The notes below the pieces were generated by a model. It ran no database searches and was not told the origin of the DNA. It was given only the letters and a program-made list of their open reading frames with translations. A stretch of DNA of 64,000 nt from Hymenochaete sp. R1. Taxonomy: Eukaryota > Basidiomycota > Agaricomycetes > Hymenochaetales > Hymenochaetaceae. This document shows, piece after piece, positions 37,033 to 49,630 of the stretch (positions are counted from its first letter, which is position 1; each line of letters begins with the position of its first letter). The DNA is taken from positions 62,001 through 126,000 of the forward strand of contig JAFREE010000042.1 in the NCBI GenBank assembly GCA_019400425.1. Direction: 5' to 3'. The position numbers and the translations under genes were made by a program.

Positions 37033-38039
37033 GGTGCGGGTCAGGTGCTTGATGTTGAGTGGTTTCTGAGAAGGCGATAACTTGGATGTATCAAGCGATC
37101 CCTTTATGTAGTGACAAGATATTTGAAGACTTGAGGAAATAAGCGTAGATCCTCCCCACGACTTACTTAGCTTAGCTTGCATCATTCGACATATAGGCAA
37201 ATAGGTCAGAAGCTTTGTATGTCCCGGGTCCGCCGCCTCCCGTTCGATCCGGTCGCGCACAGTGCGGAAAAAACAACAAAACTCAAGAGTTGTATCGTTT
37301 TTCTCCGACCCGTCCAATTCGTGTCATCCTCTCACTATACCGGACCAGGTAGCAGATCTATTCCTGGAAATAGGCTAGGGAGTGATCGGATACAAACAAA
37401 AAAAGGGTTCAGACGACGTCAAGTGACCAACGTCCAGTGACCACGGGTCTAAGTTCGATGAACCGTCGTAGGTGCGAGGTGCGTGAAATTTCGGATGTCA
37501 AGTGTCAGTGGCTCATCGTCTTTCGAGGGCTACGAGTCTTGAGACCGTTTCAAGCGGTCCGAGGGAGTAAGCTATGCGGATTTGAACACGATGCGTTTAG
37601 CGGAAGGTGGGCACGTCGCGAAAAGGCCACCACGTGCGGTAAATGAGGTAGAAGTAGCCTTCTGACCTGAAGTTTTTTATACGGGATAGGTGTGTATATG
37701 CATTCGATCGGATTAGACGTGGCTCATGGGGTGATACGGCATAGGATGCCAGTCTCTTTAGCCAGGAGTTCACCTGGTTCACCAGAGGGGGTGCCTTATG
37801 CCGCGAGGACTCTAAGCATTACAGAAATCGGATGTGCTTACGAGCCGAAATAAGGTGGTCAGCCTTCGGGTGAGTTGAGATTCATTGTGAATAGCGTAAT
37901 AGAGTAATCCAAATCCCATGGAATACGCAAAAGGCGCGCGAGTGGGTGTACTGACGTGCATTTATGGGTCTGTTCGCTCGTCTTGCTTGTCATCAGGCAC
38001 AGCAAGGTGATCCTGCACGCGTATTGGATACTCGAAGCA
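37033..38039. other. Intergenic: esterase promoter and 3' flank of the RPR2-like gene
   Basis: 1 kb with nothing recognised as coding. A short frame at 37437-37646 shows no homology and no splice partners. Confidence 0.45.
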
Positions 38040-38777
38040 TCATAAACCACTGAGGAACGCAGCGAGGTCTGATCCCGTAGCCTCGACCTCCTTTAACTTT
38101 GCGCGTTGCTCTTTCGACTTTTCCAACATGGCCTGTAAACCCGCTTTCTTCTTTGGTCTTCGGCTCGACGAGCGTGATTCTCCTATATTCGTGCTAATGT
38201 GTTTTTGGGAAGGGGCATGAACTGGCTGTTTCGTAGAACCCATATTGATTGCTTTGCTCGTCGGGCCAAGTTTGCTTTTGGAAGAGAGCCCAGACTGGGT
38301 TCCATTGCGTAATGGAGGAATATCGTTTTGGCCCATTTGTTTTACAGCACTGTTTTCCTGCGGGGTCAACGAGGTCGAATGAATGTTGCTTGGTGTCCCA
38401 ACCTCATCCGGCGGCAGAGACGGTGTTGGGGAGAGGGCGTTGCTAGGCCGCTTTATGATCTGTTGTTTATCTGAGAATCCACATGTTGAGCATTGTCTGC
38501 ATAAATTGGAGAAGTAATGGGAGTCTTTAGACTTTGTTGTTCTCCTGCCTCGTGTGCGTGCGTTTGTTCGCTGAGGGCGTGCATGAGAGGATATTACGCG
38601 GGTTGAGATGCTGATGCGGCGGCAACGAGGGCAGTGCAGAGGCGAGAGGGGGACTGTGTCTGCGTGTTGAGCTCGAGTGATGTAGTGAGCTGCCAGCGGC
38701 TGAGAGAGGGGAGTGAGGAGGGCAGCGGCATTGAGCCTGAATTTGGTATTAAGGGATTGAAGCTGTCCGTCATCCAT
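38040..38777 (-). CDS. RNase P/MRP-type zinc-ribbon protein (RPR2/SNM1/RPP21-like)
   Basis: A single open frame of 245 residues. The N-terminus LNAAALLTPLSQPLAAHYITRA matches the helical start of the RPR2/RPP21/SNM1 family, followed by two Cys pairs, HCPRC and NLCRQC, with a basic stretch between them (about residues 55-105), as expected of its zinc ribbon. These proteins bind the RNA subunit in RNase P or MRP and act in tRNA or rRNA processing in the nucleus. The rest is a disordered Ser/Pro/Lys-rich tail ending SSSRRPKKKAG and KSKEQRAKLKEVE, a probable nuclear localisation and RNA-binding segment. The ATG at 38777 is preferred to one 27 bases upstream. Which of RPR2 or SNM1 it is cannot be told from sequence alone. 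Head-to-head with the BTB gene. Confidence 0.7.
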   Translation of the reverse strand: MDDGQLQSLNTKFRLNAAALLTPLSQPLAAHYITRAQHADTVPLSPLHCPRCRRISISTRVISSHARPQRTNARTRGRRTTKSKDSHYFSNLCRQCSTCGFSDKQQIIKRPSNALSPTPSLPPDEVGTPSNIHSTSLTPQENSAVKQMGQNDIPPLRNGTQSGLSSKSKLGPTSKAINMGSTKQPVHAPSQKHISTNIGESRSSSRRPKKKAGLQAMLEKSKEQRAKLKEVEATGSDLAAFLSGL

Positions 38778-39161
38778 CGTCGTGTGTGTGCGCCAAAGAG
38801 TCAAAGGAGATGTCTGAGTGAGTGTAAGTGAGGTGAGTGGGAGACCTCGGAGAATGAGTGTCGGTCATACAGTGTCGGTCACCTTAGGAGGCAAGTGTAA
38901 CTGGAATGGCCGACGTTGTTTGTCTCTCGCCTCCATTGTTGACTCAACTCGAATGCTATTGTCCTCTGCGCTTTTCTTTTCATTCTCTCACTCTCAGGAA
39001 CACTCTCCCAGCAGCCGTGGCCGTGAAATAATACAAAATGCTCAATCTTCCTCAAACTTGCTTTTCTTTTCCTTTGCTTCTGTCCACCACCATCACCTCT
39101 CTTCTCGTCCGTCTAACTTTGCTCCTGCTCCCTCTCTCACATAGTCTACTCGACTACCGCT
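38778..39161. promoter_or_regulatory. Divergent promoter region RPR2-like / BTB gene
   Basis: 384 bp between two start codons. CT-rich on the + strand from about 38960 to 39140, as in other upstream regions of the window. Confidence 0.45.
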
Positions 39162-41645
39162 ATGCCTACTATGCTCTCACATACCAAGGCCCATTCCATA
39201 TCTTCCCCCATTGCGTCGTCCTTCGCTTCTCCCTCTTCCCCTGCTCCGTCTCCGTTTGGTCGCCCCTCTTCAAAGGGCAGAAGGCCCTCCTTCTCAAACG
39301 CTATGGATCACATCAAAGAACGCACAAAGTACACTCGTGACCGCCTCCAGAACACGAAAGACAAGATTCACGAAAACATTCAAGCATACTCCCACAAACG
39401 AGGCCGTTCTGACTCGGCTTCCAGCTCGTCCAATCCTCATCCAAGACCAAGCCTCCAAAATTCTGTTAATGACTCACAGATCTCCGTCCCGCAGCTCAAT
39501 GGCTCCTCTGATAGTCTCCCCATCCGCCTAGGAGATCTAGGAAAGGGTGCGACGATTGTTAGTACGCCCCAGGAAGCTCTTGCAATTGTACATAACCGAG
39601 CATACCGCACCTCACCTGCTGCTGCCCGTGCTTCGGCAACCCTGTCGTCACATTCTGCATCTGCGTCCGCACCCTCCCTCGACCGTTATTACAGACAAAA
39701 CGTACCTGCACGAGTTGAAGAAGTTGACGAAGCATCCGAGTATGACCTTCCCCTCGGAAGCGCAGCCCTCCCTCCTCTGCCCTCGTCTCATCCCAATTCA
39801 CCCACGCTTTCATCAAGACCGCTGTACGAGACGCCTCCTCGCAGGTCGGCAGAGTCTAGTCGAAGTGCACAAACTCAAGCGAGCGGGAGCGCAGGTGGCT
39901 CGCGAGGGATCAGGCCCATGCTTCCGGATCTCAGACGTTCGAACGGATCCATGTCCCCCTTGCCCACGCGTTCTCAGCAACGGAAGTCCCCTCTCAAAGC
40001 CCAGTATACGCCCTCTCCGTCCCGGCCGCCCTCGAGGCCTGAAGACGAAGCGAAAAAGACACGCAGCGAGGCCCCTAGCGAAAGGGAGATCTCCATTGCC
40101 ATTGTCCCAGAAGCTGCCTCTGAGCCTGAACAAGAGCTGGAACTCAAGCTGAACCGCGAGGTGCTTGGCCAACAGCAACAACAGGGCTCAAAGCATGGCT
40201 CAGCAGCCTCCGTCCTTTCTCAAGCGCATAGTTCAGCATTTGTCGGAGCCCCTCAGCTACCGTTATCCCTCGCATCTGTCGCACCTCAACCTCCTTTCGC
40301 GCCAGTCCTCCTGTCCAACCTCTCTGCAAATCTGCACAAATTCGACAAGGGCAAAGTGCTGGTCATCCTTGAAACGGGTGACTCGTCGATCAAAAGCACG
40401 CTTGAGACACTCACAAAGCGACGTTCCTTCCTCTCCCGGTACCTCGAGGACCTAGTCGCGTCCACATTTGATAATGCGCAGCAAAGGGAGCGACAACGCG
40501 AAGCGCCGGTGAGGAACGGATACGGATATGAAACAAATGGAGTCGATGGCCAGTCGGTCTATTCGCAGAAGAGTGAGTTTGAGGACTCTGAAGGGGAAGA
40601 CGAGAACAGCATGGGTTTCAACTCGCTGTTCCAGGAACACCTCGAATCAACTGGGCTCCTCAAGAATGGCAGACCGAAACGAAGAGCAGATTCAACTTCA
40701 TTGATCCATGTCTTCTTGGACCGTCCAAGCGCTCCGTAAGTCCTTCGTTTTTTTGAATCATGTCCTTCCGCGAAACTCACGAAAAAACCCCACCTTAGCT
40801 ACGCTCACATCGTCTCCTACCTCCGCTCACCCCTTCAATCTTCCGCACCAAGCGGTCTTCTCCCCTACGCCGCCCGCCTTTTCCCTTCCCCAGCCGCCGG
40901 CAATGCATTTGCAACCGCCCGACTCGAAACCCTCCTCGACCTCCGCGACGAAGCCGCCTACCTCGGCCTCGATGATCTCATAGCGCTCTGCGACGAGGAA
41001 GTCGCGGGCACAGTTCCGCTTGCGTTGTCCCCGACGCCTTCTGAGCTTGAGCTTGGGTTTAATCTCGGTGAGGGAGAGACGGGAACGGGAACGGGTGAGA
41101 GCGTGCATACGCTATGTGAGCCCGAGGTGGACAAGAGCGGCGGGAAGGACAGGGATAGGGATAGGGACAAGGACAAAGACGCCAAACGACGCGGTGGAGA
41201 CCGGGATAGAAGTCGAGACAGGGAACGAGGGATCGTCGGTACGGGAAACACCCCCAACAGCACTAGCCTAGCATCAAACAAATCAAGCCCTGCAATGCAA
41301 AGCGTCGACATCCCCATCCTCCTCCCTTCTTCCCCACAACAAAACCGGAGCCGGACACATTCGATTGGGTCGAACGCTAGCGCTGCGAGCGAGCGGAAAG
41401 AACGGAGAGTCTGGCAGGTCGACATCCCCTCTGTCCCCTCCGTCCCCGCCCCGGTTCCGCCGTCTGAACCTTCCGTGCCGGAGAACGTCGGTATGCGGCC
41501 AGGGAGCGGAAGAGGTAGAGGTGGGGGAGGGGAAGGAAGCGTAGGTAGTCGGACGAAGATCGCGAATGCGAGCCAGTTGAGGGCCGCGTCGAGGTCGAGG
41601 GAGCGAGAGTGGGCGAGGGCGAAGCCTACTGGGAACTATTTCTAA
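39162..41645 (+). CDS. BTB/T1-domain protein with split BTB fold
   Basis: Exons 39162-40735 and 40799-41645 join in frame to 806 residues. About 380 residues of Ser/Pro-rich disordered sequence precede a BTB (KCTD/T1-like) fold: LVILETGDSSIKSTLETLTKRRSFL gives the first strand and helix, then an acidic insert of about 70 residues (SEFEDSEGEDENS), then LIHVFLDRPSAPYAHIVSYLR and ARLETLLDLRDEAAYLGLDDLI, which match the second half of the T1 domain. The exon junction falls inside this second half. The C-terminal 200 residues contain an Asp/Arg/Lys dipeptide repeat (41146-41196) and Arg/Gly-rich ends. BTB proteins of this kind are usually substrate adaptors for cullin-3 ligases or scaffolds; the role here is inferred from the fold alone. 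Confidence 0.8.
41146..41196 (+). repeat. In-frame hexamer repeat coding for (DR)n(DK)n
   Basis: Tandem gacaggga/tagggata/gggacaag-type six-base units encode alternating Asp with Arg or Lys in the C-terminal part of the BTB protein. Low-complexity and probably length-variable between strains. Confidence 0.75.
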
Positions 41646-43751
41646 TATCTGATTCTGTTGAGGAGTGCTAGAGCAGCTATTTTCTTCTTGGTTATCCTTT
41701 TTCCTCGTTCACGAAGTTTCTCTTTCTCTTTTCTTACCATCTGTTCTTTTTACTTTCATTCTATTCTGAAATTCAGCTCAAAACCCCCCACCTACTTCTA
41801 CAGCACCCATATTCACCTCGAACCTTAAATTTGTTCCTTAACTTCCTATGATCGAGTCGTATCTTGTGTCTTTACTTAACAAATCCACGTGTCTTGTATC
41901 TTCTCATCTTCACCTCTCTTCTTCTTTCCACGTTCCCTGTAAATAATTGACTTATACTTCCTCACTCACTTCTAACATTTCGTCCCATCCTCACTCCTCT
42001 CGTCTAACACTCCCCACAAGCACCTACCTCACTCGCTGTCTTTCCCAGCCATCCGACACCCGCACAACTAACCAACCAACAAACTGTATTCGTACCCACA
42101 AAGATCGTCTGAGGAATCCCATCCCCATCCGCATCTTTATCTTCATCCATATCTCTTCAGGTTCCCCCAGGCTCTCTCTTTCTTCCGCTTGCTTGCTTGT
42201 TTAAATTACAGCTTCCACTCCTGTGTCCTACGCCTTACATGTATCACGTACATGTACAACGATATTCCAGAACTTTCTCCACCCATCCATTTATACACCG
42301 TGACTACACTTCCGAATTTTATCCTACGTTCAACACAAATAATCCTCCCATTCCACCCTCTCGAAGTATTAGTACGAGTACAAGTATCCGGCATGTATCT
42401 TCCACACATCTCATCTTATACGCATTTTTTTTTTGTCGAATCGTACGCAATACATTCTCTTATGATATAATATGATACATGCACCTGGAGTGTCCTTTCT
42501 ATCTAATGGTCTTGCGGAGGACTAGAATAATTATCTGTATTTGAATGGGTTCTTTCCCTCTTTCGATCCCCACTGGAAACAATACTAGCTCGAGTCCTTT
42601 TTCCAAGTAAAAAAAACTCACAAACTTGATCACACTCGGGCCGCGGACTTCTTCATTCATTCTTCTCTCTCTCTCTTTTAATTTGGTCTCTTTCATTGTC
42701 ATTCTAATCCAAGGACAAAGCAAGAAGAAAAAGAAAATGGGGAGATAAGTAAAGACAAAACGACGAGTGACAAGAAATAAACGAAAGAAAAAGAGTCGTC
42801 CACTCCCTCCATACAAGCTTCGGACCAGACTCCAAGTCCAGTCCGAAGTCCTCCCCATCCAAGAAAAGAAAGGTAAAAGGTAAACAAAATCCCCAAACTG
42901 CCCTGAGGTCAACTACCTCACACAAAACCGACGGAAGGGGGGAAAAGAAGAAAAGGGGAGCCCGCAACCCGTACAAAGGCAAGAAAGGGAACGAAACCCG
43001 ACGAGTAGCGTTGAACAAGTCGGCTGAGGCGGGATGCAAAACTAAAACGAGGATGTAGTAGTGAATGAGTTGAGATGCAAAATGCGGAAAGAAAAGAGAA
43101 AGAAACGTCGATAACGATAGAGAGAGAGAAAAGAAAATAAAGGAGAGGACATGATGATCATGGATGGGTAGAGCAGGCGAGTAGAATAAGATAGGAGAAT
43201 GGGGGTGAATGAAATGACCGAAGGACCAGCGGAATAAACAAGAGGAAGATAGTGTATGTACAGAACAAAAGCGTTCAAAAGGAATTCGGAGAAAAGGGGA
43301 GGAGGGAGGCGAGAGTGCAATAATTGTAAAAGGGCGAGTCTTTTGCGAAGTGTACGATACGATGCGGGGCGCAAGTGCAATGAGAGAGCAAAGAGAGCAA
43401 GGCAAACGATGTGATGTGAAGAGGAGAATGAGAGTACCTAGACCGAGAGCTGATGAGGATTGCGAGATGTGATGTGAGAAGCAGAATAAAAGAAAAGAAT
43501 ATGAGAAAATAGGTGATAATGAATGAATAAGCAATAGTGGTTGAAAAGGCGAGAATGGAAAACGGAGCGGGTGATACAGTTTTTTTGACGGAGCGAGCGA
43601 GCAGAAAGCAGACGACTGGTGGACCAACGACACAAGATACGAGAGCAAAAAAACAATCAAATCAAAAGCACAAAATCAAAGAGTAGGAGTGTCCAGTGTC
43701 CGATGAACAACGCTTTTACAGACGAAGGTGAATATGGGTGCAAGCGCCGTT
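41646..43751. other. Convergent intergenic region with strong purine/pyrimidine strand bias
   Basis: 2.1 kb between the stops of the BTB gene and the disordered-protein gene. The + strand is pyrimidine-rich from 41690 to 42470 and purine-rich from about 42700 to 43680. That pattern suits two long 3' untranslated regions, each T/C-rich on its own sense strand. A 318-codon minus-strand frame at 42704-43660 is made mainly of Phe, Leu, Ser and Pro and is judged compositional. Confidence 0.6.
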
Positions 43752-46700
43752 CTAAAGCGCATATCCCCATTCAACAGTCTTCGCCGGTCCCGCAGTCGCA
43801 GGTGACGGCGTAAGCGGCCCATGCCGTACACCCTCCCCGAGCGTAACCGGGTCCACATTCAAGTGCAGCTTCCCACCACTCCCAGCGCCGTTCCCACCCT
43901 CGCGGCCCCCCGAAAACACAGACATCGCCGAGCGTTTATGCTGCACCCCAAGCGGCCGCATCCTCGTGAGACTCGGACTAAAGCTCAACTTTGATGGTGA
44001 CGAATTGGGTGAAGGCGAGTGCGAAGGCGAAGAGAGACAGGAAGCTGCCGAAGTGGATGCGAATGGACGGTGGTAAGAACGCGGGGAAGGAGCGGAGGGC
44101 GACGATGGCGTTGGAGAGGGGGATACGGGGGATGAGGCGAAGGCAACATATGCAGTAGATCCAGGAGATCGTTGCTGCTTCCGCTCTCGCTCCTCATTGC
44201 TACGGATGGGTTGAGAGACCGTTCTACTAATGAACAAAGCGCTCGCGGACCGTGAGCGGACCAAGTGGTGGCTGTCTATGGCCGAGGTACTCAACTGCTT
44301 CGAGCTTCCCCGCGGTCGTAGACGCAGAGGAGCTTCGGTTGGAGACTTTGGAGCGGGTGACGGAGGAAGATGAGACGGTGTAGGAGAAGGCGAAGATGAT
44401 GACCCGTAGTATCCGAGCTCAGAGAGCAGGTCCTCTTCTCCATCCTCCTCGCTCGTCGTGACATCGTGGGCAGTCACTGCAACCCTCATCGACATCCTCC
44501 CGAGTTTCCCGCGACCACGCGAGCAAACTATCGACTTGAGCTTCTCTTTCTCCCTCTGCACTTCCTTCTCGCCTTCAGAAATAAAGTCATCCCCACTGCT
44601 CTCGACCTCAATCTCATACAACGCGAGCCTACGCCGATGTTTCTCCGGATCCGGGTCCGGCGAGATGGAGGTGAAACCGGGAGTGCGCGGTGTCGGCGTT
44701 GACCGAGCCGTTCCGGAACCAGAGCTAGAGTCTGTGAAAGAGGGTGATGGGGACGCATCGCGCTCAATCACAACACGCTCAAAAGGCGATAATGACGCCT
44801 TTGACGTTTTGACACCTGAACCTGTTGCTTGAGCTTCACCAAAGCCAGACTCTACAATCCTCAATTCAGGGCTAGGCATCGTGTTGCACGACGAGACTGG
44901 CTGCGTAAATTCCGCCTCCGAGGCCTGTTGCTTGCCAATCCGCGAACCAAAGCTTAATCTCGCTTCCGCTGACGGATCAGCATCAGGAAGCCGAGGCACG
45001 GCCGCAGCCGCGACAAGCTCTCGCTTCATCGAGTCCGCGTCGTCCCTAGCCGCCCCACATCCATCATTCTCATCATCCTCATCACACACGGTCGTCATGG
45101 AAGACGCAGAGGACAAAAACGCAGTGATAGATGCGGATGAAGCGGACCCTGTGGTGTAATTCGATGTGCTGGAGGTGGACGACGTGGTTTGATGTGTGAG
45201 GTGGGAAGCTCGGACATGGCCTCTCGTCCGTTCCCGCATACGGCTGTGAGTGCTGCTTGCTGTTGAAGCAACGGATGCCGTGGGACGGTGGCGTGAGCCG
45301 GAGGGTGAGTTGGATGACGCGGAAGCAAAGGTCAATGATTCGACCGTGGGAGTGGTCAAAGAACTGGAAGATGAGATAGCGGATGTAGTAGAAGGCGAAT
45401 GCCCATGTGCATAGAGGGCCCGTTGCGATGTCGAATTTCTATTCAAACCTGAGCGCGCTGATATCTGAGACTGAGGTCTCGAGCTGGTGGAGCGGGGCAC
45501 GGACTCCGAATAGATTCCCGTGCGCCTTGGATCTCCGTGAGAGAGCGAGTGCAGTACAGGATGAGATTGCGGAGGGATGGGAAAGTCAAAAGATGTAGCG
45601 GCATCCTCGGACTCCTCGAGATAGGATTCCCGAATTTTGTGAAGCTGAGGCAAAGAGCGTTTGGAATGCAGTAGCGCACGTTTACGGTCTATCACCTCTG
45701 AAGGCGTTCGGCTCGGACCCGCAACGGGTTGTATGGACAAAGAACATCTCTGTTGCGCCGTCTCAAACTTGCTCGGAGCCGCCGCAGAGGAAGTAGGGGA
45801 TGAATTTGCGCCGGGAGTTGGGCTTGGTGTTGGAGGATGCAAATCCCTACGTGTGAAGGCAGACGAAGCATGCCTCAGTGTAGGCCTTGCTTGTGCTCCG
45901 TTTCCTAGCTCAACACCAACCCCACTACCGCTACGGAAGTTCATTTCGGCACCAGGGGCAGAGAAAGGCGTTCCGGACAAGCGAGCGGCAGCCATTGAAT
46001 GCGCCCGACGGCGGCGATCCAGACTCCTGCTCACCTTGGCGGACTCACCAGCCGCAAGAAGCACATCGTCCTCTTCAGCTTCTGGAAGTACGGGAGTCGT
46101 CGACGTTGCTGCTGCCCCTGGCACACGCAATTCGCGGAATGAAGGGAACGCGCGCGAGCTTCCTTGGACGGCTAGGCTGGCCGACGCGCGATGGTTCGCA
46201 TGGGGTCCTGAGCTTGGGAATACGTGCGTTTGGGTACGGAAAGGATCTGTCGAATGACCGCGAAGGCCGCCGTCTATAGAAAGTGTTTTTGATATCCGTT
46301 TTGGATGCTCTTCAGTAGCATTAGAGTTCTAAAAATGAGATGCGACCGTAGGAAGAAGTTTGAGAAAAATAAACACGAGTCAGATATGTTTTTGATTTGT
46401 ACGCGCGCCGAAACTGAACAGTGATGGGAAAGGCGCGTTGTATGTTCAGAACAGGAGAAGAGGAAATAAGCTCACCTGGTCAAGCCCCCCAACATATTTT
46501 TGCCCTGGACCATGACCGAGACCAAGCTGCGTCAGTGGGCCCAAGCCAGCTACGGCTGTCTCGACGCGTCGCGCATTACGCGCACCATCGAGGGACGAGC
46601 TCCTCCTACGATGCGTGCCCGCGCGTTTCTTCGGAGGAGCGTCTTGCTGCTTGGACTTGACGTCCTCCTCTGTAGCCGTGCTGGCATCGACGATCTGCCG

Positions 46701-46784
46701 CGCACCAAAGTCCCAATCTTGGTCGCGTGCCTTTTCGCGTTTCTTGAGAGTCTGGCGCAAGTAGGAGATGACCTGCATGCCCAT
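43752..46784 (-). CDS. Large disordered protein of unknown function
   Basis: Exons 46476-46784 and 43752-46328 join in frame to 961 residues. Not recognised as any named family. The N-terminal exon has a helical, charged start (MGMQVISYLRQTLKKREKARDQDWDF) and a basic patch KKRAGTHRRRSSS. The rest is Ser/Pro/Thr-rich with many SPTPS-type proline-directed phosphorylation sites, an acidic segment TSEEDGEEDLLSELGYYG, a likely structured stretch HRRRLALYEIEVESSGDDFISEGEKEVQ, and a short C-terminal end VEWGYAL. No signal peptide or membrane segment. The ATG at 46784 is chosen because no other in-frame ATG exists upstream; an alternative is the second Met two codons later. A phosphoregulated scaffold is a guess only. 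Confidence 0.72.
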
Positions 46785-47045
46785 ATGCCACCTTGGCTCT
46801 GCGGGGGTTTGAGGAGCGGAAAGAGTGGCAGAGGTGGAGAGGGCAGCGCGAGTGAATATATGGCTGAGTTGAGCGAGATGGAAAAATGATGAGACGAGAG
46901 AGAGAAAAAAGAGGGAAATAAAAAGGAGGGTGCAGATGAGTGAGGGGGAGTAGAGGAGGAAGGAAAGAGAGATGATGCAGTACCGGAAAAAGCGCAAAGG
47001 CTAAATAAGATGTTGACGGGATATGCGGGCGCCTCTTAGCGCTTG

Positions 47046-47076
47046 GCTTAAACAAACAAACAAACAAACAAAACAA
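47046..47076 (+). repeat. (AAAC)n microsatellite
   Basis: Seven or so tandem aaac units at the upstream edge of the disordered-protein gene, in the transcribed leader or promoter. Confidence 0.8.
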
Positions 47077-49235
47077 AACGGAAATCACTGTGTTTCGCGT
47101 CAATTATCGTCAATCCCCTCGATCTTATATCGAACTCCAGAATAGAAACTCCCAACTATCCAACAAAGATCCCGGCCCGCCGTTCAATGGCAACGAATCA
47201 AAAATATACCCGACGATTCCTCGAGCAACCCCGCCAATATGTGTACCCCGTCAAGGCTCAGATGCGTGGCAGTATTAGATGGTGAGAAGGAGATTGAACG
47301 ATGTTAGCTGAACAGACACGGCAACGGGCAGAATAAGATCGGATCTTTATTGCGTGTGCGTGGACGAGGGCGACCAACGAAGTCAGTTGCAGCGGCCCAA
47401 ATTCAATTCGAACGGACGTTGAGTGGAGGGGACCAAGTCTCTGTGGATCCCTGGACAACCAACTGTGCGGCCTTGGGACGGTTTAAGCGCGGGATGAGAA
47501 CGGTGATGGGGATTGGAGGGTGGGTTTTTAATTTGAACTTCAATTACTAGTAACCTCCTGAGTATATGTTTTCAAACTTACGGGCGGGGATGATCACACA
47601 CCCACTGGTCGACTGGCAACAGACTACGAAATTTCGGGCTTCGGCGTGGGCGTGAGGACGAGAGAGGATGGATGAGGAAATCCGGTCGCGGTGGGCAGGC
47701 GAAAGAAAGGTAGAAAGAAGGCAAGAAGGTAGCGTCTGACGGAAGCGTGGTCGAAGATGTGTGGGAGGAAGAAGCCGCTGCTCTGTACTCGACCAGCTCA
47801 GACTCGGGCTTGGACTCGGAGTAGGGTACGGAGGGCTGCTGCGGCGTTGAGAACGAGCTCTAGAGAAAGCAAAGGGAGGGAAAAAAGAGGAAACGAAAAA
47901 GCGATGAAATACGGTGGTTGTTATATAGAAACGGAATACCCATGGACGACATACATGCATACATACATACAGTCCTTGAAGTGAGTACTAATGATGAAAT
48001 TGATCAAGACTGACCAGCGAATGAGAGAGAACGATGCTACTGCCAATTCAATGGAATTGATAATCTTCTTTCTAGTACTAGTCAAGCAGCCGCGTTAGAA
48101 AAGAAAAAGAAAAAAAAAAGGATCCAGAACCCCTCTTCCTTCCCCTTTCGGTCATCCGACCCGCCCTCTGAGCTGTACTCTCTCTTTGATCCCACTGATT
48201 CCATCAACAGCCAGCCACGAATCCAACTCACACCAGTCTCACACCCGAGCCCACCCTCCATCATTCCATTCCCCGCCGGCGCCGATCACTCCATATCAAG
48301 TAATCCTTCCTCCGTCAGTCCTGCAAAACTCTTTGACGGACAGCACGCTCACCGCGTTCAGCTGCTCAAGTTGTCCGCCATGACCATGGCCATGACCCAT
48401 CTCCCATCTCCCGGATCAGTTCGCTTACACTTTCATTTCCAACCTCGCTTTTCCTTTTCCCCCCTCCCCTTATCCTATCCTATCCAGCTTGACCAGTGCC
48501 AGTATCCAGCGGATCTAACAGCTATCAATATTAATATGCGCAAAGGCCTAGTGGGTAGGTTTCAGGGTTTCATAGATTCGGCCGGGGTCCACTAGTACTG
48601 GTGTTTGATCCATTAGTTCTAGCTCTACTCCTCGACCGCGACCACAAGTTTCAAAAATGATTTCGAGACATACCCCCGACTTGAAGCGTGAAGCCTCTCG
48701 AAATACGCACATACAGATGCTAGTCCCGCCCCGCCGGCTCTTCTTTTCTCTCGTTTCATCCTCGACCACCTCGCATCGATAACGATTAATATTATCATAA
48801 CCCTCGTTCTCTTTCAATACGGACGAACGGGCGATCCATCCAATGAGTGATCCGCTTTCTGCTATCAAGCTAACATTAACTTGATTAAGTGCCAGTGGCT
48901 CTAACCACTAGCACTTACCATACTATAGTGTCATGTCCGTAAAACGTGTATCGTGTCCGTCCACCGTCGTGCTGTCGTATGTTGTGTGTCGAGTCGGACC
49001 AGAGCCGCTGTTCTAGCCACACTCTAGCTGAACTCAACAACTCATCCACCCCCCGCCCCCACACTGAAGCCTAGACCAACCAGACATCCCACTGGCAGCA
49101 TAGAGCCCAGCCTATCAAAGCGAATCCTATCCTATCGTGTCTCCCGAGATCCTATTCCATTAACATTTTCCCTAGTATTTGTCCCTCGGGCCCGCTACGC
49201 TACCGTGACCAGTGCCCGCCCGCTCACCGCAACAA

Positions 49236-49267
49236 AACGCAACGCAACGCAACGCAACGCAACGCAA
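49236..49267 (+). repeat. (AACGC)n microsatellite
   Basis: About six perfect five-base aacgc units inside the gene-poor tract. Confidence 0.85.
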
Positions 49268-49589
49268 ACATAGTCTGTACAGTACCAGTATAACGATCGA
49301 GCACTACCCTATAAGCCCCAAGCTTCCTTCTCCTTCTCTTCGCAAGCGCACACTGGCGACCGCACACCAATCAACTTGAAGTCCACTACCACTTTCCGTT
49401 TTCCGACTTCCGACTGCGGGACGGGAACCCCCAACCCTGCCCGGGCCCCCTTCGGTGTTGCTCAGGCTCTGGGCTGGTGAAACGAAACTCGCCACTATCG
49501 ATACAGTACCAAGATAGTAAGTAGCCCAACTCGGAGTATGATACACATGAAATTCAAATTCATCTCCCGAATCCTTATCCATATTCTTA

Positions 49590-49630
49590 TTCTTATCCGT
49601 GTTCGTGTTCGCGTTCGTGTTCGTGTTCGG
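49590..49630 (+). repeat. (GTTCGT)n microsatellite
   Basis: Five or six imperfect six-base units (gttcgt, gttcgc) inside the gene-poor tract. Confidence 0.8.

Noticed and set aside
42704..43660. Minus-strand open frame of 318 codons
   Set aside because: Composed almost entirely of Phe, Leu, Ser and Pro from a T/C-rich strand; no domain, no splice signals, and it lies where the 3' untranslated region of the upstream gene should be.
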